Shown here: positions 8,954 to 18,050 of the stretch, piece by piece
Numbering within the stretch: position 1 is the stretch's first letter
Layout: each line of letters begins with the position of its first letter
Origin: an uncultured Aquimarina sp.
Lineage (GTDB): Bacteria > Bacteroidota > Bacteroidia > Flavobacteriales > Flavobacteriaceae
Assembly: GCF_947496855.1 (NCBI RefSeq)
Contig: NZ_CANMED010000001.1
Coordinates: 1,302,001-1,366,000, forward strand
Length of the DNA: 64,000 nucleotides
Direction: 5' to 3'
The notes under the pieces: model-generated
The model's input: the letters and a program-made list of their open reading frames with translations, nothing else
What the model was told of the DNA's origin: nothing
Database searches by the model: none
Program-made: the position numbers and the translations under genes

Positions 8954-10741
8954 ATGGCTCTGCAATCAAATACACAAATTTTTATAGGCGGATCTCCAAT
9001 ATCTGCATATAAAAGATTAATGCTTCATCAAGAAATCGATTCCCATCACGTTCTTGAACTGTTATGTAGAATGGATGTATTAGAGAATATCTCAGGAGAA
9101 ATAGCATCAGAAAGTAAAAATTATCTAGGTGAGATTCTGACTGTAAAAGTTTCTTCTCTTGATACCACTAACGGATATAAAGAACTGGAATTTAAAGGAA
9201 TAGTAACTTCCGTTAGCAATACAAAAGGATTTCATCAGCAAAGTGGCGATATGGTTTCTATAAAAGCACACAGCTGCAGTATTATAACCGATGATGGACC
9301 ACATTACGACTCACATAGCGATGTGGGGCTCTCTGAAATATTAGACAAAACGTTTCAAGGGTATGATAAGTCCAAACTAGAAACCAATATCAATCCTCAG
9401 AATTCTGAAACCCTCCATTATAGTGTACAACATAATGAAAGCGCTTTTGAGTATGTTAGTAGATTAGCTGCGCAATACAGTGAATGGTTTTTTTATGATG
9501 GAAGTAAACTCGTATTCGGAAAACCAGAGGATAAAGACACTACAGAATTAAATTATGGTCATGATTTACAAGAATTCTCTTTAAACCTAAACCCTAGCCC
9601 TAATAACTTTAAATATTTCACTAACGATTACTTAACAGATGAGCAACACGAAATGGCAACAGCTCAGGTAAATTCCGGTGTTAATGGATTCAATGGGTTT
9701 ACAAGCGAGAAAAGCGATACAATATTTGCAAAAGAAACCAGTGTATATGTAAACTCCTATTACGATCCTCAATTAAAGAAACGATTAGATAAGCATGTAG
9801 AACAACAAAAAAAAGCTACAGAAATAAAACAAGTTCAAATCCATGGAGTAAGCGATAATCCAGGAGTACATTTAGGACAAGTCGTAAAAATAAAAGGAGA
9901 ACAATCTGATTACGGAAATTTTAGAATTATTAGTGTTTCACATAACTCTACAGAAAATGGAAAATACCAAAACCGTTTTGTGGGCGTAACTGCAGATCTG
10001 GATGTATATCCTAATACCAATATGATGGCCTTTCCAAAAAGTGAATCACAAGTTGCCACCGTAATGGATAATGCTGATCCAGATGGTATGAGTCGAATAA
10101 AAGTACAGTTCCCTTGGCAGAAAGCTAGTGGAGAAGAAACTCCTTGGCTTCGTGTTTTAACTGCTCATGCCGGAGGGGGAAAAGGTTTTCAATTTACACC
10201 AGAGAAAGATGAAGAAGTTATTGTAGGTTTTGAAGGTGGTAATGCAGAAAGACCTTATGTAATGGGAGCACTCTTTACTGGAGGTAGTAATGCTGGTGAT
10301 TGGAAAAGCGAAAAAAATGATATCAAAGCAATAAAAACTCGTGGTGGACATACACTATCATTCTCTGATGAAGATGGGAAAGAGACCATAACAATAACTG
10401 ATAAAAACGGTAATTCAATTATTTTAGATACCTCTAAAAAAGAAATAAACATTAGTGCGCCAGAGAAAATTAATTTTTCATCTAAAGAAATTAATATCAA
10501 CGCCACGGAAACTGTAAACATCGATGGTACCAATAATGTAAATGTTACCTCTAAAGAAATCCTAAACGATGGAAGTGCAAAAGTGACTATTAACAGTAAA
10601 GCAAAGGTAGAAATCGGAGCACCAAGTACTTTAGTAGAAGGAGAAGCCGAATTAAAGCTTACCAGTAAAGGTATGACCGATATTGACGGCACAGCAATGA
10701 CAAATGTAAAAGGAGGATTATTAAACCTTAACTGCGGTTAA
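8954..10741 (+). CDS. vgrG: T6SS spike protein VgrG (TssI)
   Basis: This 595-residue protein forms the trimeric needle tip on which PAAR proteins and effectors are mounted. The N-terminal half (about 10-340) is the gp27-like base. A gp5-type OB fold follows at about 360-450, with VATVMDNADPDGMSRIKVQFPW, split here for length, and the TPEKDEEVIVGFEGGNAERPYV segment. The C-terminal 120 residues are short valine/isoleucine/asparagine repeats typical of the triple-stranded beta-helix spike. There is no C-terminal effector extension. The ATG at 8954 is preferred. The next gene begins 6 bases after the stop, opening a unit of spike, 453-residue protein, Rhs toxin and immunity gene. Confidence 0.93.
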   Translation: MALQSNTQIFIGGSPISAYKRLMLHQEIDSHHVLELLCRMDVLENISGEIASESKNYLGEILTVKVSSLDTTNGYKELEFKGIVTSVSNTKGFHQQSGDMVSIKAHSCSIITDDGPHYDSHSDVGLSEILDKTFQGYDKSKLETNINPQNSETLHYSVQHNESAFEYVSRLAAQYSEWFFYDGSKLVFGKPEDKDTTELNYGHDLQEFSLNLNPSPNNFKYFTNDYLTDEQHEMATAQVNSGVNGFNGFTSEKSDTIFAKETSVYVNSYYDPQLKKRLDKHVEQQKKATEIKQVQIHGVSDNPGVHLGQVVKIKGEQSDYGNFRIISVSHNSTENGKYQNRFVGVTADLDVYPNTNMMAFPKSESQVATVMDNADPDGMSRIKVQFPWQKASGEETPWLRVLTAHAGGGKGFQFTPEKDEEVIVGFEGGNAERPYVMGALFTGGSNAGDWKSEKNDIKAIKTRGGHTLSFSDEDGKETITITDKNGNSIILDTSKKEINISAPEKINFSSKEININATETVNIDGTNNVNVTSKEILNDGSAKVTINSKAKVEIGAPSTLVEGEAELKLTSKGMTDIDGTAMTNVKGGLLNLNCG

Positions 10742-10747
10742 TACGAG

Positions 10748-12109
10748 ATGAATAACGAACATAATCCCATAGCGCAATTAATTACTACAATTCAACAAAA
10801 ATGGATTGATGAAGTAAGCCCTAATGATCATATACAACTTGTTAGATGGTTAATAAAACCTGACCAAGCTAGATTGTATGAAGGTTTCTTGCGTTTAGAA
10901 TCTACTCCTAATGGAGGGTTGCCAGATGTTCCATTAGTACTACTTACTGCTTTTGAAAGTAAAGAAACCCATAGCAGAAAATTAATTCAAGATTGGATTG
11001 ATACGTTTAAAAAAGATGAAAAATTACAACAAGATTTAGATACAAAAAATCTAAAATTTAATTGGGGTGTTTCAGAATTCGAAACAAAACTAGAAAATGA
11101 AAATACCGATTGTGATGTATTGTTATTAGAAATGCTCAGCACTTTTCAGAAAGCAATGCCAAACCCACAACTTCCGTTAACATTATCGCTATATCCTTAT
11201 TCCGTTGAAGAAACTAAAGACTATGACAAATGGATTGATTGGCTTATGCAATTAGGTTTGCCCGATAAAGTAAGATTAATGTTTTTTGATTATGTAGAAG
11301 AGCGATACTTTGATCAGCTTATAAAAAATCATAATGATATATCGACCTCACTTGCTGTTCCTCTGGATCTACAAGGAGCTATTAATAAAATAGCTTCTGC
11401 AGGAGATCCTAATGACCCAGAAGTACAGTTTAGACAATGTATGATCGAAATGTCTAAAAGTGTTACCAAAAAGAATGTACAAAGACTCCACGTATGGGGA
11501 AAGAAAGGGTTAACGGTTACTCAGAAATCCGGAAGTAAATCTGCTTTTGCTACAGCCCACGTAATTTATGCCGGAATGCTTTTTAATTTTAAAGAATATA
11601 AAATCATAGAAGAATTACTGCAGAAAGGATTAGCTATTGCGAAACAAGGATTATCCGGCGGAGATGAAACCTGTAAACCCATTATTATACAGAATTACGG
11701 GTATCAAGCTAGTTGCAAACAGCTACAAAAACAAAAAGATAAGGCAGCAGATCTATTTTGCAAACAAGCAGATATTTCAATTGAATACGGTTTCGGACCA
11801 CAAGCATTAACCGCTTGGTGGTTAGGATACAATGTTATTAAGAAAAGAGACCAAAAAAGATATACAGATATTGTTACTAAAGCATATCAATTTGGTGTTT
11901 CATTAGTACCAGAAATGATAAAATCTACTTGCTTGGCATATATAGCTGCAGATTATTACAATATCGTAGAGAAAAACAGAGAAATGAACGAATGCGATTC
12001 CATAGACATCTTTATGAAAGAAATTGAAGGAGAAGAATGGAGATCAACTGTGGAAGCGCACCGTAAAGAAATGAAAAAAAAGAGTCTTTCAATTTTAAAC
12101 TGGTTCTAG
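10748..12109 (+). CDS. Unknown protein in T6SS adaptor position, TPR-like C-terminal half
   Basis: I do not recognise this 453-residue protein. There is no signal peptide or membrane segment, so it should be cytoplasmic. The N-terminal half (about 1-200) is mixed, with many Trp and Pro residues. The C-terminal half (about 220-430) is a run of amphipathic helix pairs of TPR-like character, for example AHVIYAGMLFNFKEYKII and KAADLFCKQADISIEYG. It lies 6 bases after vgrG and 2 bases before the PAAR-like/Rhs gene. In proteobacterial systems that slot holds Tap/DUF4123, Eag/DUF1795 or DUF2169 chaperones. It resembles none of these, so I infer an adaptor of the Bacteroidota system that loads the Rhs protein onto VgrG. 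Confidence 0.6.
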   Translation: MNNEHNPIAQLITTIQQKWIDEVSPNDHIQLVRWLIKPDQARLYEGFLRLESTPNGGLPDVPLVLLTAFESKETHSRKLIQDWIDTFKKDEKLQQDLDTKNLKFNWGVSEFETKLENENTDCDVLLLEMLSTFQKAMPNPQLPLTLSLYPYSVEETKDYDKWIDWLMQLGLPDKVRLMFFDYVEERYFDQLIKNHNDISTSLAVPLDLQGAINKIASAGDPNDPEVQFRQCMIEMSKSVTKKNVQRLHVWGKKGLTVTQKSGSKSAFATAHVIYAGMLFNFKEYKIIEELLQKGLAIAKQGLSGGDETCKPIIIQNYGYQASCKQLQKQKDKAADLFCKQADISIEYGFGPQALTAWWLGYNVIKKRDQKRYTDIVTKAYQFGVSLVPEMIKSTCLAYIAADYYNIVEKNREMNECDSIDIFMKEIEGEEWRSTVEAHRKEMKKKSLSILNWF

Positions 12110-12111
12110 AC

Positions 12112-15100
12112 ATGTTATTAGCAAGCAAACATTTTACCCCTGTTATCGGAATTGACATACATATTGTAATCATTCCACCTGGAGTTCCAGTTCCAATACC
12201 GCATCCCTATATTGGTATGGTAGTAGATCCAATGGATTATGTTCCTATAATAGGATCTACCGTAAATGTTAATTGTGTTCCCAAAGGAAATAGTGGTACC
12301 GCCGGTATGATCGGTACAATGATTCATATTCCTATGGGTGGGCCATTTGCTATGGCTCCGATGATCGGACATGATTCTATGAACTTTTTTGGAAGTACAA
12401 AAGTAAGCGCAGAAGACGCCTACTTTACTCCTGCTGGGTATATGACCATGACATGTAATGATATCGGAATGCCGCTATCATTAACACCTGGTAAAAAAAT
12501 GAAACCTATTCCAAGCTTATATTTACCTTCATCTATGAGTATTCCCTTACCTATGGGGAAACCAGTAAATGTAGGTGGACCATATGCTCCCGATTTATTA
12601 GGAATGCTTATGGCTTTAGTAATGTCTTATGGTTTCGGAGCATTAATGAAAGGAGCAGGAAAACTTGCTAAAAAAGGACTTACAAAACTCAACCACGCAT
12701 TACCGGCAACTAGTGGATTAAAGAAAAAGATGTGTAAAATGGGATTCGAACCTGTAGATTTAATTACAGGTCGTATGGTTTATGAAGGAGAAGATTTTAG
12801 TATTGGTGGTTCCATACCAATTCGCTGGGAACGTAATTGGTACTCAGATTCTGGATATGAAGGAATGATGGGACACGGAATGCATTGTAACTATGATCTG
12901 GCGTTACACATCGATTATGACGAAGATGCGATTGTTATGCGATTACCCGACGGAAGAATAACTTCTTTCCCCCTATTAGTCTTAGAAAATGAATCTTCCT
13001 ATAATAGAACCGAAAAACTAACATTAACGTTTATAGATGGAAAAACCTACGAAATTACTGATCACGAATCACAACAGACATATACATTTACCAAATACAC
13101 GGATACACTCTATAAACCAACTACCTTAAGAAACCCAGAAGGTTTTAAAATCCAATTCATATACAATGCAATATATCGGTTAGAACAAATTATAGATACT
13201 GCTGGTAGAAAAATTGATTTGGATCTAGATGAAGAAAATAGAGTTACTAAAGTTACCGCTAGACATCAAGGAGAATCCAGAACACTGATACAATATGTAT
13301 ATAATGAAGATGGTGATCTTATTGAGATTATTGATGCATTGGATCAGGTAACAATGATGGAGTACAAAAATCACCTAATGATCAAAAAAACAGATCGTAA
13401 TGGACAAGCTTTCTACTGGAAATATGATGGAAAGACAACAGGTGCCAGATGTATTGAAACTTGGGGAGATGAAGGAATTCTTTCTGGAACCATTGAATAT
13501 AATAAAGGGTATAATTTAGTAACTAACTCACTTGGGCAAGAAAGTATTTATTATTTTAATAATTTAAATTTATGTACTCAGGTTACAGATCCTTTGGGTG
13601 ATAATATATTCCATGAATACACACCTTATATGGAACCCTATCGTGATATTGACGAAGAAGGAAATATCACCGGATATAGCTATGATGAACGCGGAAATTT
13701 AACAGGCTTACACCAACCAGATGGTTCTGTGATTGGATTTGTATATGACGAAAAAGATAGATTGGTTCTTAGCAAAGACCCATCAGGAGGTTCGGTTGTA
13801 AAAACTTTTGATAATGATCGGCTACACGCTGTTATTGGGTTAGACGGAGGTGTTACATCATTTGAGTATAATAAACAAGGACTAATTAATGAAGTAAGAG
13901 ATAATGCCGGGAATAGGACAAAATTAGATTATGATGAAGATCATAACCTTCATGAACTTACATTACCAAATGGAGCAAAATCTAGCTGGGAATATGATCC
14001 TTGGGGAAGGTGTTTACATACCAGAAACTCTGAAGATCATCAACAGCAATTCTTCTATGATGAATTAGACCGTATTTATCAAATAAGACAAGCAGATGCC
14101 AATATCATCAAACTAAAATACAATGCATACGATGAGGTTATCCAAACGGTAGATCAAAAGAAACGTGAAGTTAATTTTGATTACACTCCGATGGGAAGTC
14201 TTAAAATGAGAGAAGAGAATAGTAGAAAAATCTACTTTAAATATGATACAGAAGAACAACTAAATACCATTACCAATGAACATAATGAATTCTACCGTTT
14301 CTCCAGAAATGAAAAAGGAGAAATCATAAGAGAAATTGGTTTTGATGGATTAACAAGAAAGTATGATCGTGATCGAGCCGGAAAAGTACTAAGAGTAAAT
14401 CGTCCCGATGATAAGTTTACCGAATACGAGTATGACCTAAATGGAAGAATCACCAGAGCTGAGCATAGCGATGGCACTTGGGAAACGTATAGCTATGACC
14501 TAAATGGAAATCTAATTGAAGCAATAAACGAATATAGTCGTGTACAACTCATCAGAGATAAAGCAGGTCGAATTATTGCAGAAAACCAAGACGAACATAT
14601 CGTAGAAAGCAAATATGACTCTTTAAGCAATAGAATCAATATCACAAGTAGTCTGGGAGCAAATATTGCATTGAGCAGAAATAAACTTGGACTCATCGAA
14701 GAAATGAATGCTAGTGTTCCCCCCTTTAAAGGGGGCGAGGGGGATGTTAACACCCCTCCAACCTCCCCTCAAGGGAAGGCTAAAATCTGGAACGCACAAT
14801 TCTCTCATAACAGTCTGGGCATGGAAGTAGAAAGAATACTTCCCGGTGGTATTACCAATCACATCGAATATGATCATGCCGGTAGACCCATACAACATAA
14901 AGTAACAGCAGGCAATAGAGAAACACGCCATCGCACCTACACCTGGAATGTGAATGATCGATTAACCAAAATGGTTAATGGATTAACAAATGGTGTAGTT
15001 ACCTATAGTTATGATGAGTTTAATAGTTTGGCAGGAGCCCGATATGAAAACAAACAGTTCGATTACAAACTCCCAGATGAGGTAGGAAACTTATACAGAA

Positions 15101-16308
15101 CGGAAGGGAAAGGAGACCGAAAATACGGAACAGGAGGACAACTACAAGAAGCAGACGGAAACAAGTTTAAATATGATGCAGAAGGAAATCTAATTACCAA
15201 GATTACCAACAAAGGAAACTGGGATTACGAATGGTATGGCAACGGAATACTTAAAAAAGTCGTTGATCCTAAAAATAATAGCACAGAGTTTGAATATGAC
15301 GCACTTGGCCGTCGTACTGCAAAGATAAACCATGGCAAAGGTTTCTCCCCTTCTCAAGGGGAGATGTCCACCAGCGGTGGACAGAGGGCTTCAATCACCC
15401 GCTTCGTCTGGGATGGCAACGTACCACTCCACGAATGGAAATACGATCTTAATCAAAGACCAGAATTAGTAGTCGATGAGTACGGTATGCTAAAAGAAAG
15501 CAAACCAGAGCCCATAGAAAATCTGATTACGTGGATATTTGACGAAGGAACTTTCAAACCAGCCGCCAAGATCACTGAAGACGACTCCTACTCTATCATT
15601 ACAGATTATCTAGGTACACCAGTAGAAATGTATAATAGCCAAGGCGAAAAAACCTGGCAGGTGGAGTATGATATTTATGGAAAAGTACGTAAGTTAGCTA
15701 AAGGTTCTTTGGAAGATTGTCCGTTTAGATATCAAGGACAATATGAAGATGTAGAAACTGGATTGTATTATAATGGATATCGTTATTATAGTTGCGATAC
15801 AGGAATTTATATTAGTCAAGATCCTATTGGATTAAATAGTAGAGAATATAATCTTTACACCTACGTTTCTGATACAAATTCGACAATTGATCCGTTAGGT
15901 CTCGATTGGAATTATGTATTGGAAGACTCTAGTGGGAACCCTTATTATCATGGTAGAGCTTCTGACAATCAAAGCATGAAAGATGTAGGAAGAAGACATT
16001 CTAAAACCAAAGGTACCGACGGAGCTAGATTTGGCAAAGGAGATAAAATGAGAAAGGTAACTCCTGTTAAAACTCCCAAAGATGCTGTAAGAGGTATTGA
16101 ACAAAGGGGAGTAGATGAAGGTGATTTACTTGGACGAAATAGTGACAAAGCTAGAGGAAATAAAATAAATGGAATGTCGGAAGCTAAACAAAAAACTACA
16201 AAAGGTAAGAGAAGGTTAAAAGCTGCGGATAAACTATTAGATGGTAAAAAACCAAGTCAATTACCTTCATTAGATGAATTAGAATTTAAAGACTTAGGAT
16301 GTAAATAA
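12112..16308 (+). CDS. PAAR-like/Rhs polymorphic toxin with GIY-YIG-like C-terminal domain
   Basis: This 1398-residue protein starts two bases after the 453-residue gene. Residues about 8-150 form a proline/glycine-rich PAAR-like (DUF4150-type) domain that would cap VgrG. A hydrophobic stretch lies near 165-185. A DUF6531-like segment (VDLITGRMVYEGEDF) opens the Rhs shell at about 212. YD/RHS repeats run to about 1230, ending in YISQDPIGL (1233-1241) and DPLGLD (1260-1265). The 133-residue tip that follows has YVLEDSSGNPYYHGR, a later RRH (1294-1296) and a RGIEQRGVDE segment. That order resembles GIY-YIG nucleases, so a DNase is inferred. Two palindromic elements are inserted in frame at residues 869-890 and about 1078-1093. 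Confidence 0.88.
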   Translation: MLLASKHFTPVIGIDIHIVIIPPGVPVPIPHPYIGMVVDPMDYVPIIGSTVNVNCVPKGNSGTAGMIGTMIHIPMGGPFAMAPMIGHDSMNFFGSTKVSAEDAYFTPAGYMTMTCNDIGMPLSLTPGKKMKPIPSLYLPSSMSIPLPMGKPVNVGGPYAPDLLGMLMALVMSYGFGALMKGAGKLAKKGLTKLNHALPATSGLKKKMCKMGFEPVDLITGRMVYEGEDFSIGGSIPIRWERNWYSDSGYEGMMGHGMHCNYDLALHIDYDEDAIVMRLPDGRITSFPLLVLENESSYNRTEKLTLTFIDGKTYEITDHESQQTYTFTKYTDTLYKPTTLRNPEGFKIQFIYNAIYRLEQIIDTAGRKIDLDLDEENRVTKVTARHQGESRTLIQYVYNEDGDLIEIIDALDQVTMMEYKNHLMIKKTDRNGQAFYWKYDGKTTGARCIETWGDEGILSGTIEYNKGYNLVTNSLGQESIYYFNNLNLCTQVTDPLGDNIFHEYTPYMEPYRDIDEEGNITGYSYDERGNLTGLHQPDGSVIGFVYDEKDRLVLSKDPSGGSVVKTFDNDRLHAVIGLDGGVTSFEYNKQGLINEVRDNAGNRTKLDYDEDHNLHELTLPNGAKSSWEYDPWGRCLHTRNSEDHQQQFFYDELDRIYQIRQADANIIKLKYNAYDEVIQTVDQKKREVNFDYTPMGSLKMREENSRKIYFKYDTEEQLNTITNEHNEFYRFSRNEKGEIIREIGFDGLTRKYDRDRAGKVLRVNRPDDKFTEYEYDLNGRITRAEHSDGTWETYSYDLNGNLIEAINEYSRVQLIRDKAGRIIAENQDEHIVESKYDSLSNRINITSSLGANIALSRNKLGLIEEMNASVPPFKGGEGDVNTPPTSPQGKAKIWNAQFSHNSLGMEVERILPGGITNHIEYDHAGRPIQHKVTAGNRETRHRTYTWNVNDRLTKMVNGLTNGVVTYSYDEFNSLAGARYENKQFDYKLPDEVGNLYRTEGKGDRKYGTGGQLQEADGNKFKYDAEGNLITKITNKGNWDYEWYGNGILKKVVDPKNNSTEFEYDALGRRTAKINHGKGFSPSQGEMSTSGGQRASITRFVWDGNVPLHEWKYDLNQRPELVVDEYGMLKESKPEPIENLITWIFDEGTFKPAAKITEDDSYSIITDYLGTPVEMYNSQGEKTWQVEYDIYGKVRKLAKGSLEDCPFRYQGQYEDVETGLYYNGYRYYSCDTGIYISQDPIGLNSREYNLYTYVSDTNSTIDPLGLDWNYVLEDSSGNPYYHGRASDNQSMKDVGRRHSKTKGTDGARFGKGDKMRKVTPVKTPKDAVRGIEQRGVDEGDLLGRNSDKARGNKINGMSEAKQKTTKGKRRLKAADKLLDGKKPSQLPSLDELEFKDLGCK
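14716..14781. repeat. 66-base imperfect palindrome inserted in frame in the Rhs gene
   Basis: Two 33-base arms meet at GTTAAC (14746-14751) and match imperfectly when inverted. The left arm contains its own palindrome CCCCCTTTAAAGGGGG. The block is GC-rich in AT-rich surroundings. It begins exactly on a codon boundary and is 22 codons long, adding a proline/glycine-rich stretch that is unlike YD repeats. It resembles short palindromic repeats that I recall being dispersed in Bacteroidota genomes. Confidence 0.7.
15343..15390. repeat. Second GC-rich palindromic element in the Rhs gene
   Basis: The block holds CCCCTTCTCAAGGGG (15347-15361) and a 7-base inverted repeat GTCCACC/GGTGGAC with a 3-base loop (15366-15382). 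It encodes a Ser/Gly/Gln-rich stretch between AKINHGKG and TRFVWDGNV, where Rhs proteins normally run straight on. The sequence is related in style to the 14716 element, especially the CCCTT/AAGGGGAG part. The edges are approximate. Confidence 0.55.
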
Positions 16309-16310
16309 AT

Positions 16311-17048
16311 ATGACAGTGATATTAGAACAAGAAATTATCAGCCATGATGATTTAATAGAACAACTTTTTATTGAATATGATAAAGCAAATAAAGATAAA
16401 TATGTGTCATTATTTTTAGCTAGCTTAAGTACTAAAAATATGAATTGGAGAAGTGGTTTATCTGTTTTTGCAATTTTGCAGACCTTTCCTAATCATAAAT
16501 TCAAACTGGTTGAAAATCAAAAACCTTCTCGAATATCACCTTGCGATATTTGCTCTAACTATGAACAAATCGAGCTTGATACCGAATTAGTCGAAGAATC
16601 TTTTGAAGAGATTGGTGGACTAACAGGTTTTGAGCTTTTAGATTATTTTTACTATATAAAGAAAACCAACGAGTTAAAACCTATAAAACCTAAAGAAGAA
16701 GATCTTAAAATTTTTTCAGAAATAATAGATGTTTTACTTAATGCTGACGAAGAAGAGACTGTAAAAAAAGACATTCAAAAAAAAATATCTAAAATAAAAG
16801 GTTATAAATCTAATTCAGAACAAAGACAGGCATTATTAGAAACCTTAGGTTACTGCAGCATACTCGAAACAAGTAAGCATAAAGGTTTATTGAATCAATA
16901 TACCAACCTAGCGATTGCACCAACAAAAACACATAGTTCGGATTGGAACTATCCCGTAGATTGGTGGACAGGTAAAAATAGTATTAATAAAGAAGCTTTT
17001 AAATTTTGGTTTGGAAATTATTCTGAACTCGAAAAATTTTGGACATGA
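16311..17048 (+). CDS. Probable immunity protein for the Rhs toxin
   Basis: This 245-residue, soluble, acidic protein starts 2 bases after the Rhs stop. There is no signal peptide, which suits neutralisation of a cytoplasmic nuclease. Visible features are CDIC (about residues 76-79), a lysine/glutamate-rich helical middle and an aromatic end (YPVDWWTG, AFKFWFGNYSEL). No named immunity family is recognised. The call rests on position: toxin tip and immunity gene are always adjacent in Rhs cassettes. Its codon use is AT-rich like that of the toxin tip and unlike the Rhs shell. Confidence 0.7.
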   Translation: MTVILEQEIISHDDLIEQLFIEYDKANKDKYVSLFLASLSTKNMNWRSGLSVFAILQTFPNHKFKLVENQKPSRISPCDICSNYEQIELDTELVEESFEEIGGLTGFELLDYFYYIKKTNELKPIKPKEEDLKIFSEIIDVLLNADEEETVKKDIQKKISKIKGYKSNSEQRQALLETLGYCSILETSKHKGLLNQYTNLAIAPTKTHSSDWNYPVDWWTGKNSINKEAFKFWFGNYSELEKFWT

Positions 17049-17053
17049 TCTAA

Positions 17054-17200
17054 CCCCCTGGTGCTAGTTTGTAACTAGTACCGCGCCTGAGTAAGCAAAC
17101 AAAAAACAGGAAACCATAACAATATTGTATGTTTTAAATTATTGTTCCTTGAAATACAAATCTCAATCCCACTAGTTACAAACTAGTGGTAGCTGGGGAG
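17054..17200. repeat. REP-type inverted-repeat pair (MITE/BIME-like element)
   Basis: A 16-base word CTAGTTTGTAACTAGT occurs at 17064-17079 and again inverted at 17171-17186, about 90 bases apart. Each word is itself a hairpin (CTAGT/ACTAG). The outer flanks also match in inverted form (CCCC...TACC type). No open frame is inside. Such paired hairpins resemble REP elements moved by REP-associated Y1 transposases, common in Bacteroidota. No transposase is in the window. Confidence 0.6.
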
Positions 17201-17271
17201 ATTTAGAAAACAAGATTCACGGTATGAATGAAGACAGATACAAAGCCGCTGGAGGAACTGTTTGTAAATAA
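17197..17271 (+). pseudogene. Displaced tip of an Rhs toxin (last 24 codons)
   Basis: The frame reads GDLENKIHGMNEDRYKAAGG and then TVCK before a TAA at 17269. It has no start of its own, abuts the REP pair on the left and is followed 16 bases later by a degraded immunity gene. In its ending, with a Gly/Lys-rich tail close to a cysteine, it resembles the end of the intact toxin (INGMSEAK...GCK). I read it as the end of an older Rhs toxin tip removed by rearrangement. Confidence 0.45.
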
Positions 17272-17287
17272 TAACTAATAAATAACA

Positions 17288-17836
17288 ATGCTCAAAGTAA
17301 AAAAGAAAAATAATCCTCAATTGAATGATGTATATGCAATTGAGTTAGAATCTACTAAATATTATACCATAGCATAATTAATTCATGTTCATGAAGATGA
17401 AGGGTGTTATTCCCTTACCTTCGGTTTTTTTGACTATAAATTTTTAGACTTAGAAGAATTAAAACAAAATATATCAAACAAGGATTTATCAAAACCATTT
17501 ATGGTTGCGACCGTTGATCTTAACCCAATAAAAGAATGGAAGTTTATTGGTCAAAATAATTCAATCCCAAAATCAATAAATATAAAAGACAATTTAAGTT
17601 CTGCGGGGTGGTATATGAGTCGTGAAATTGGTATTTACCCAAAACTAGAAAGTTATTTTGGGATTTACCCTTGGGATTTAGTTGTTGGCAAAACAGCTTT
17701 GAACAACTTAATATTTAGTGGAAAACCATCTAAATATGCATGATTTTTAAAAGAATTCACCAAAGATGAAGTATCTAATTTAGGTATATTAAACTTAATA
17801 GAGTATGCTGGTCGGTTGGAAGAATTACAAGATTAA
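17288..17836 (+). pseudogene. Degraded immunity gene with two in-frame stops
   Basis: From the ATG at 17288 one frame of 182 codons runs to a TAA at 17834-17836, interrupted by TAA at 17375 and TGA at 17741. Joined through the stops, it reads like an intact protein: DVYAIELESTKYYTIA, FGFFDYKFLDLEELK, NPIKEWKFIGQ and YPKLESYFGIYPWDLVVGK. The opening and the W-x-FIG segment recall the Imm26 type of immunity protein, but that match is loose. The stops suggest an orphan immunity gene that has lost its function. The part between the stops, 17501-17743, could still be translated. Confidence 0.6.
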
Positions 17837-18050
17837 AACATATATTTTCTCAACTGTTCCATAATATGGCTACTACCAGTTTTCAACTAATAGTGGTATG
17901 ACTAAGGGATAGCAATAAAAAGATAAAGCTATAATAGATAAGCCGTGGCTTTAAAAACCTAACATTCCCATGTTTTAAAGATACTTAAGAAGTTCGTTGA
18001 AATAGGCCTCCAAAAGTAAAACGCCTTGGTGTTCTTAAAAAATCTATTTG

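Noticed and set aside
8793..8987. Open frame of 64 codons on the plus strand before vgrG
   Set aside because: It overlaps the vgrG start, has no family signal and a composition like AT-rich intergenic DNA.
10255..10692. 145-codon minus-strand frame inside vgrG
   Set aside because: It is a mirror of the repetitive valine/isoleucine spike region; the plus frame is clearly VgrG.
12744..12760. tRNA-like TTCGAA word
   Set aside because: It lies inside the Rhs coding frame with no cloverleaf around it; no tRNA or rRNA gene was seen anywhere in the window.
14493..14931. Two overlapping minus-strand frames across the Rhs palindrome
   Set aside because: They arise because the palindromic insert reads openly on both strands; no start context or homology is seen.
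17375..17743. In-frame stops at 17375 and 17741 read as programmed recoding
   Set aside because: Two different stop codons in an orphan immunity frame with no recoding structure seen are better explained by decay.
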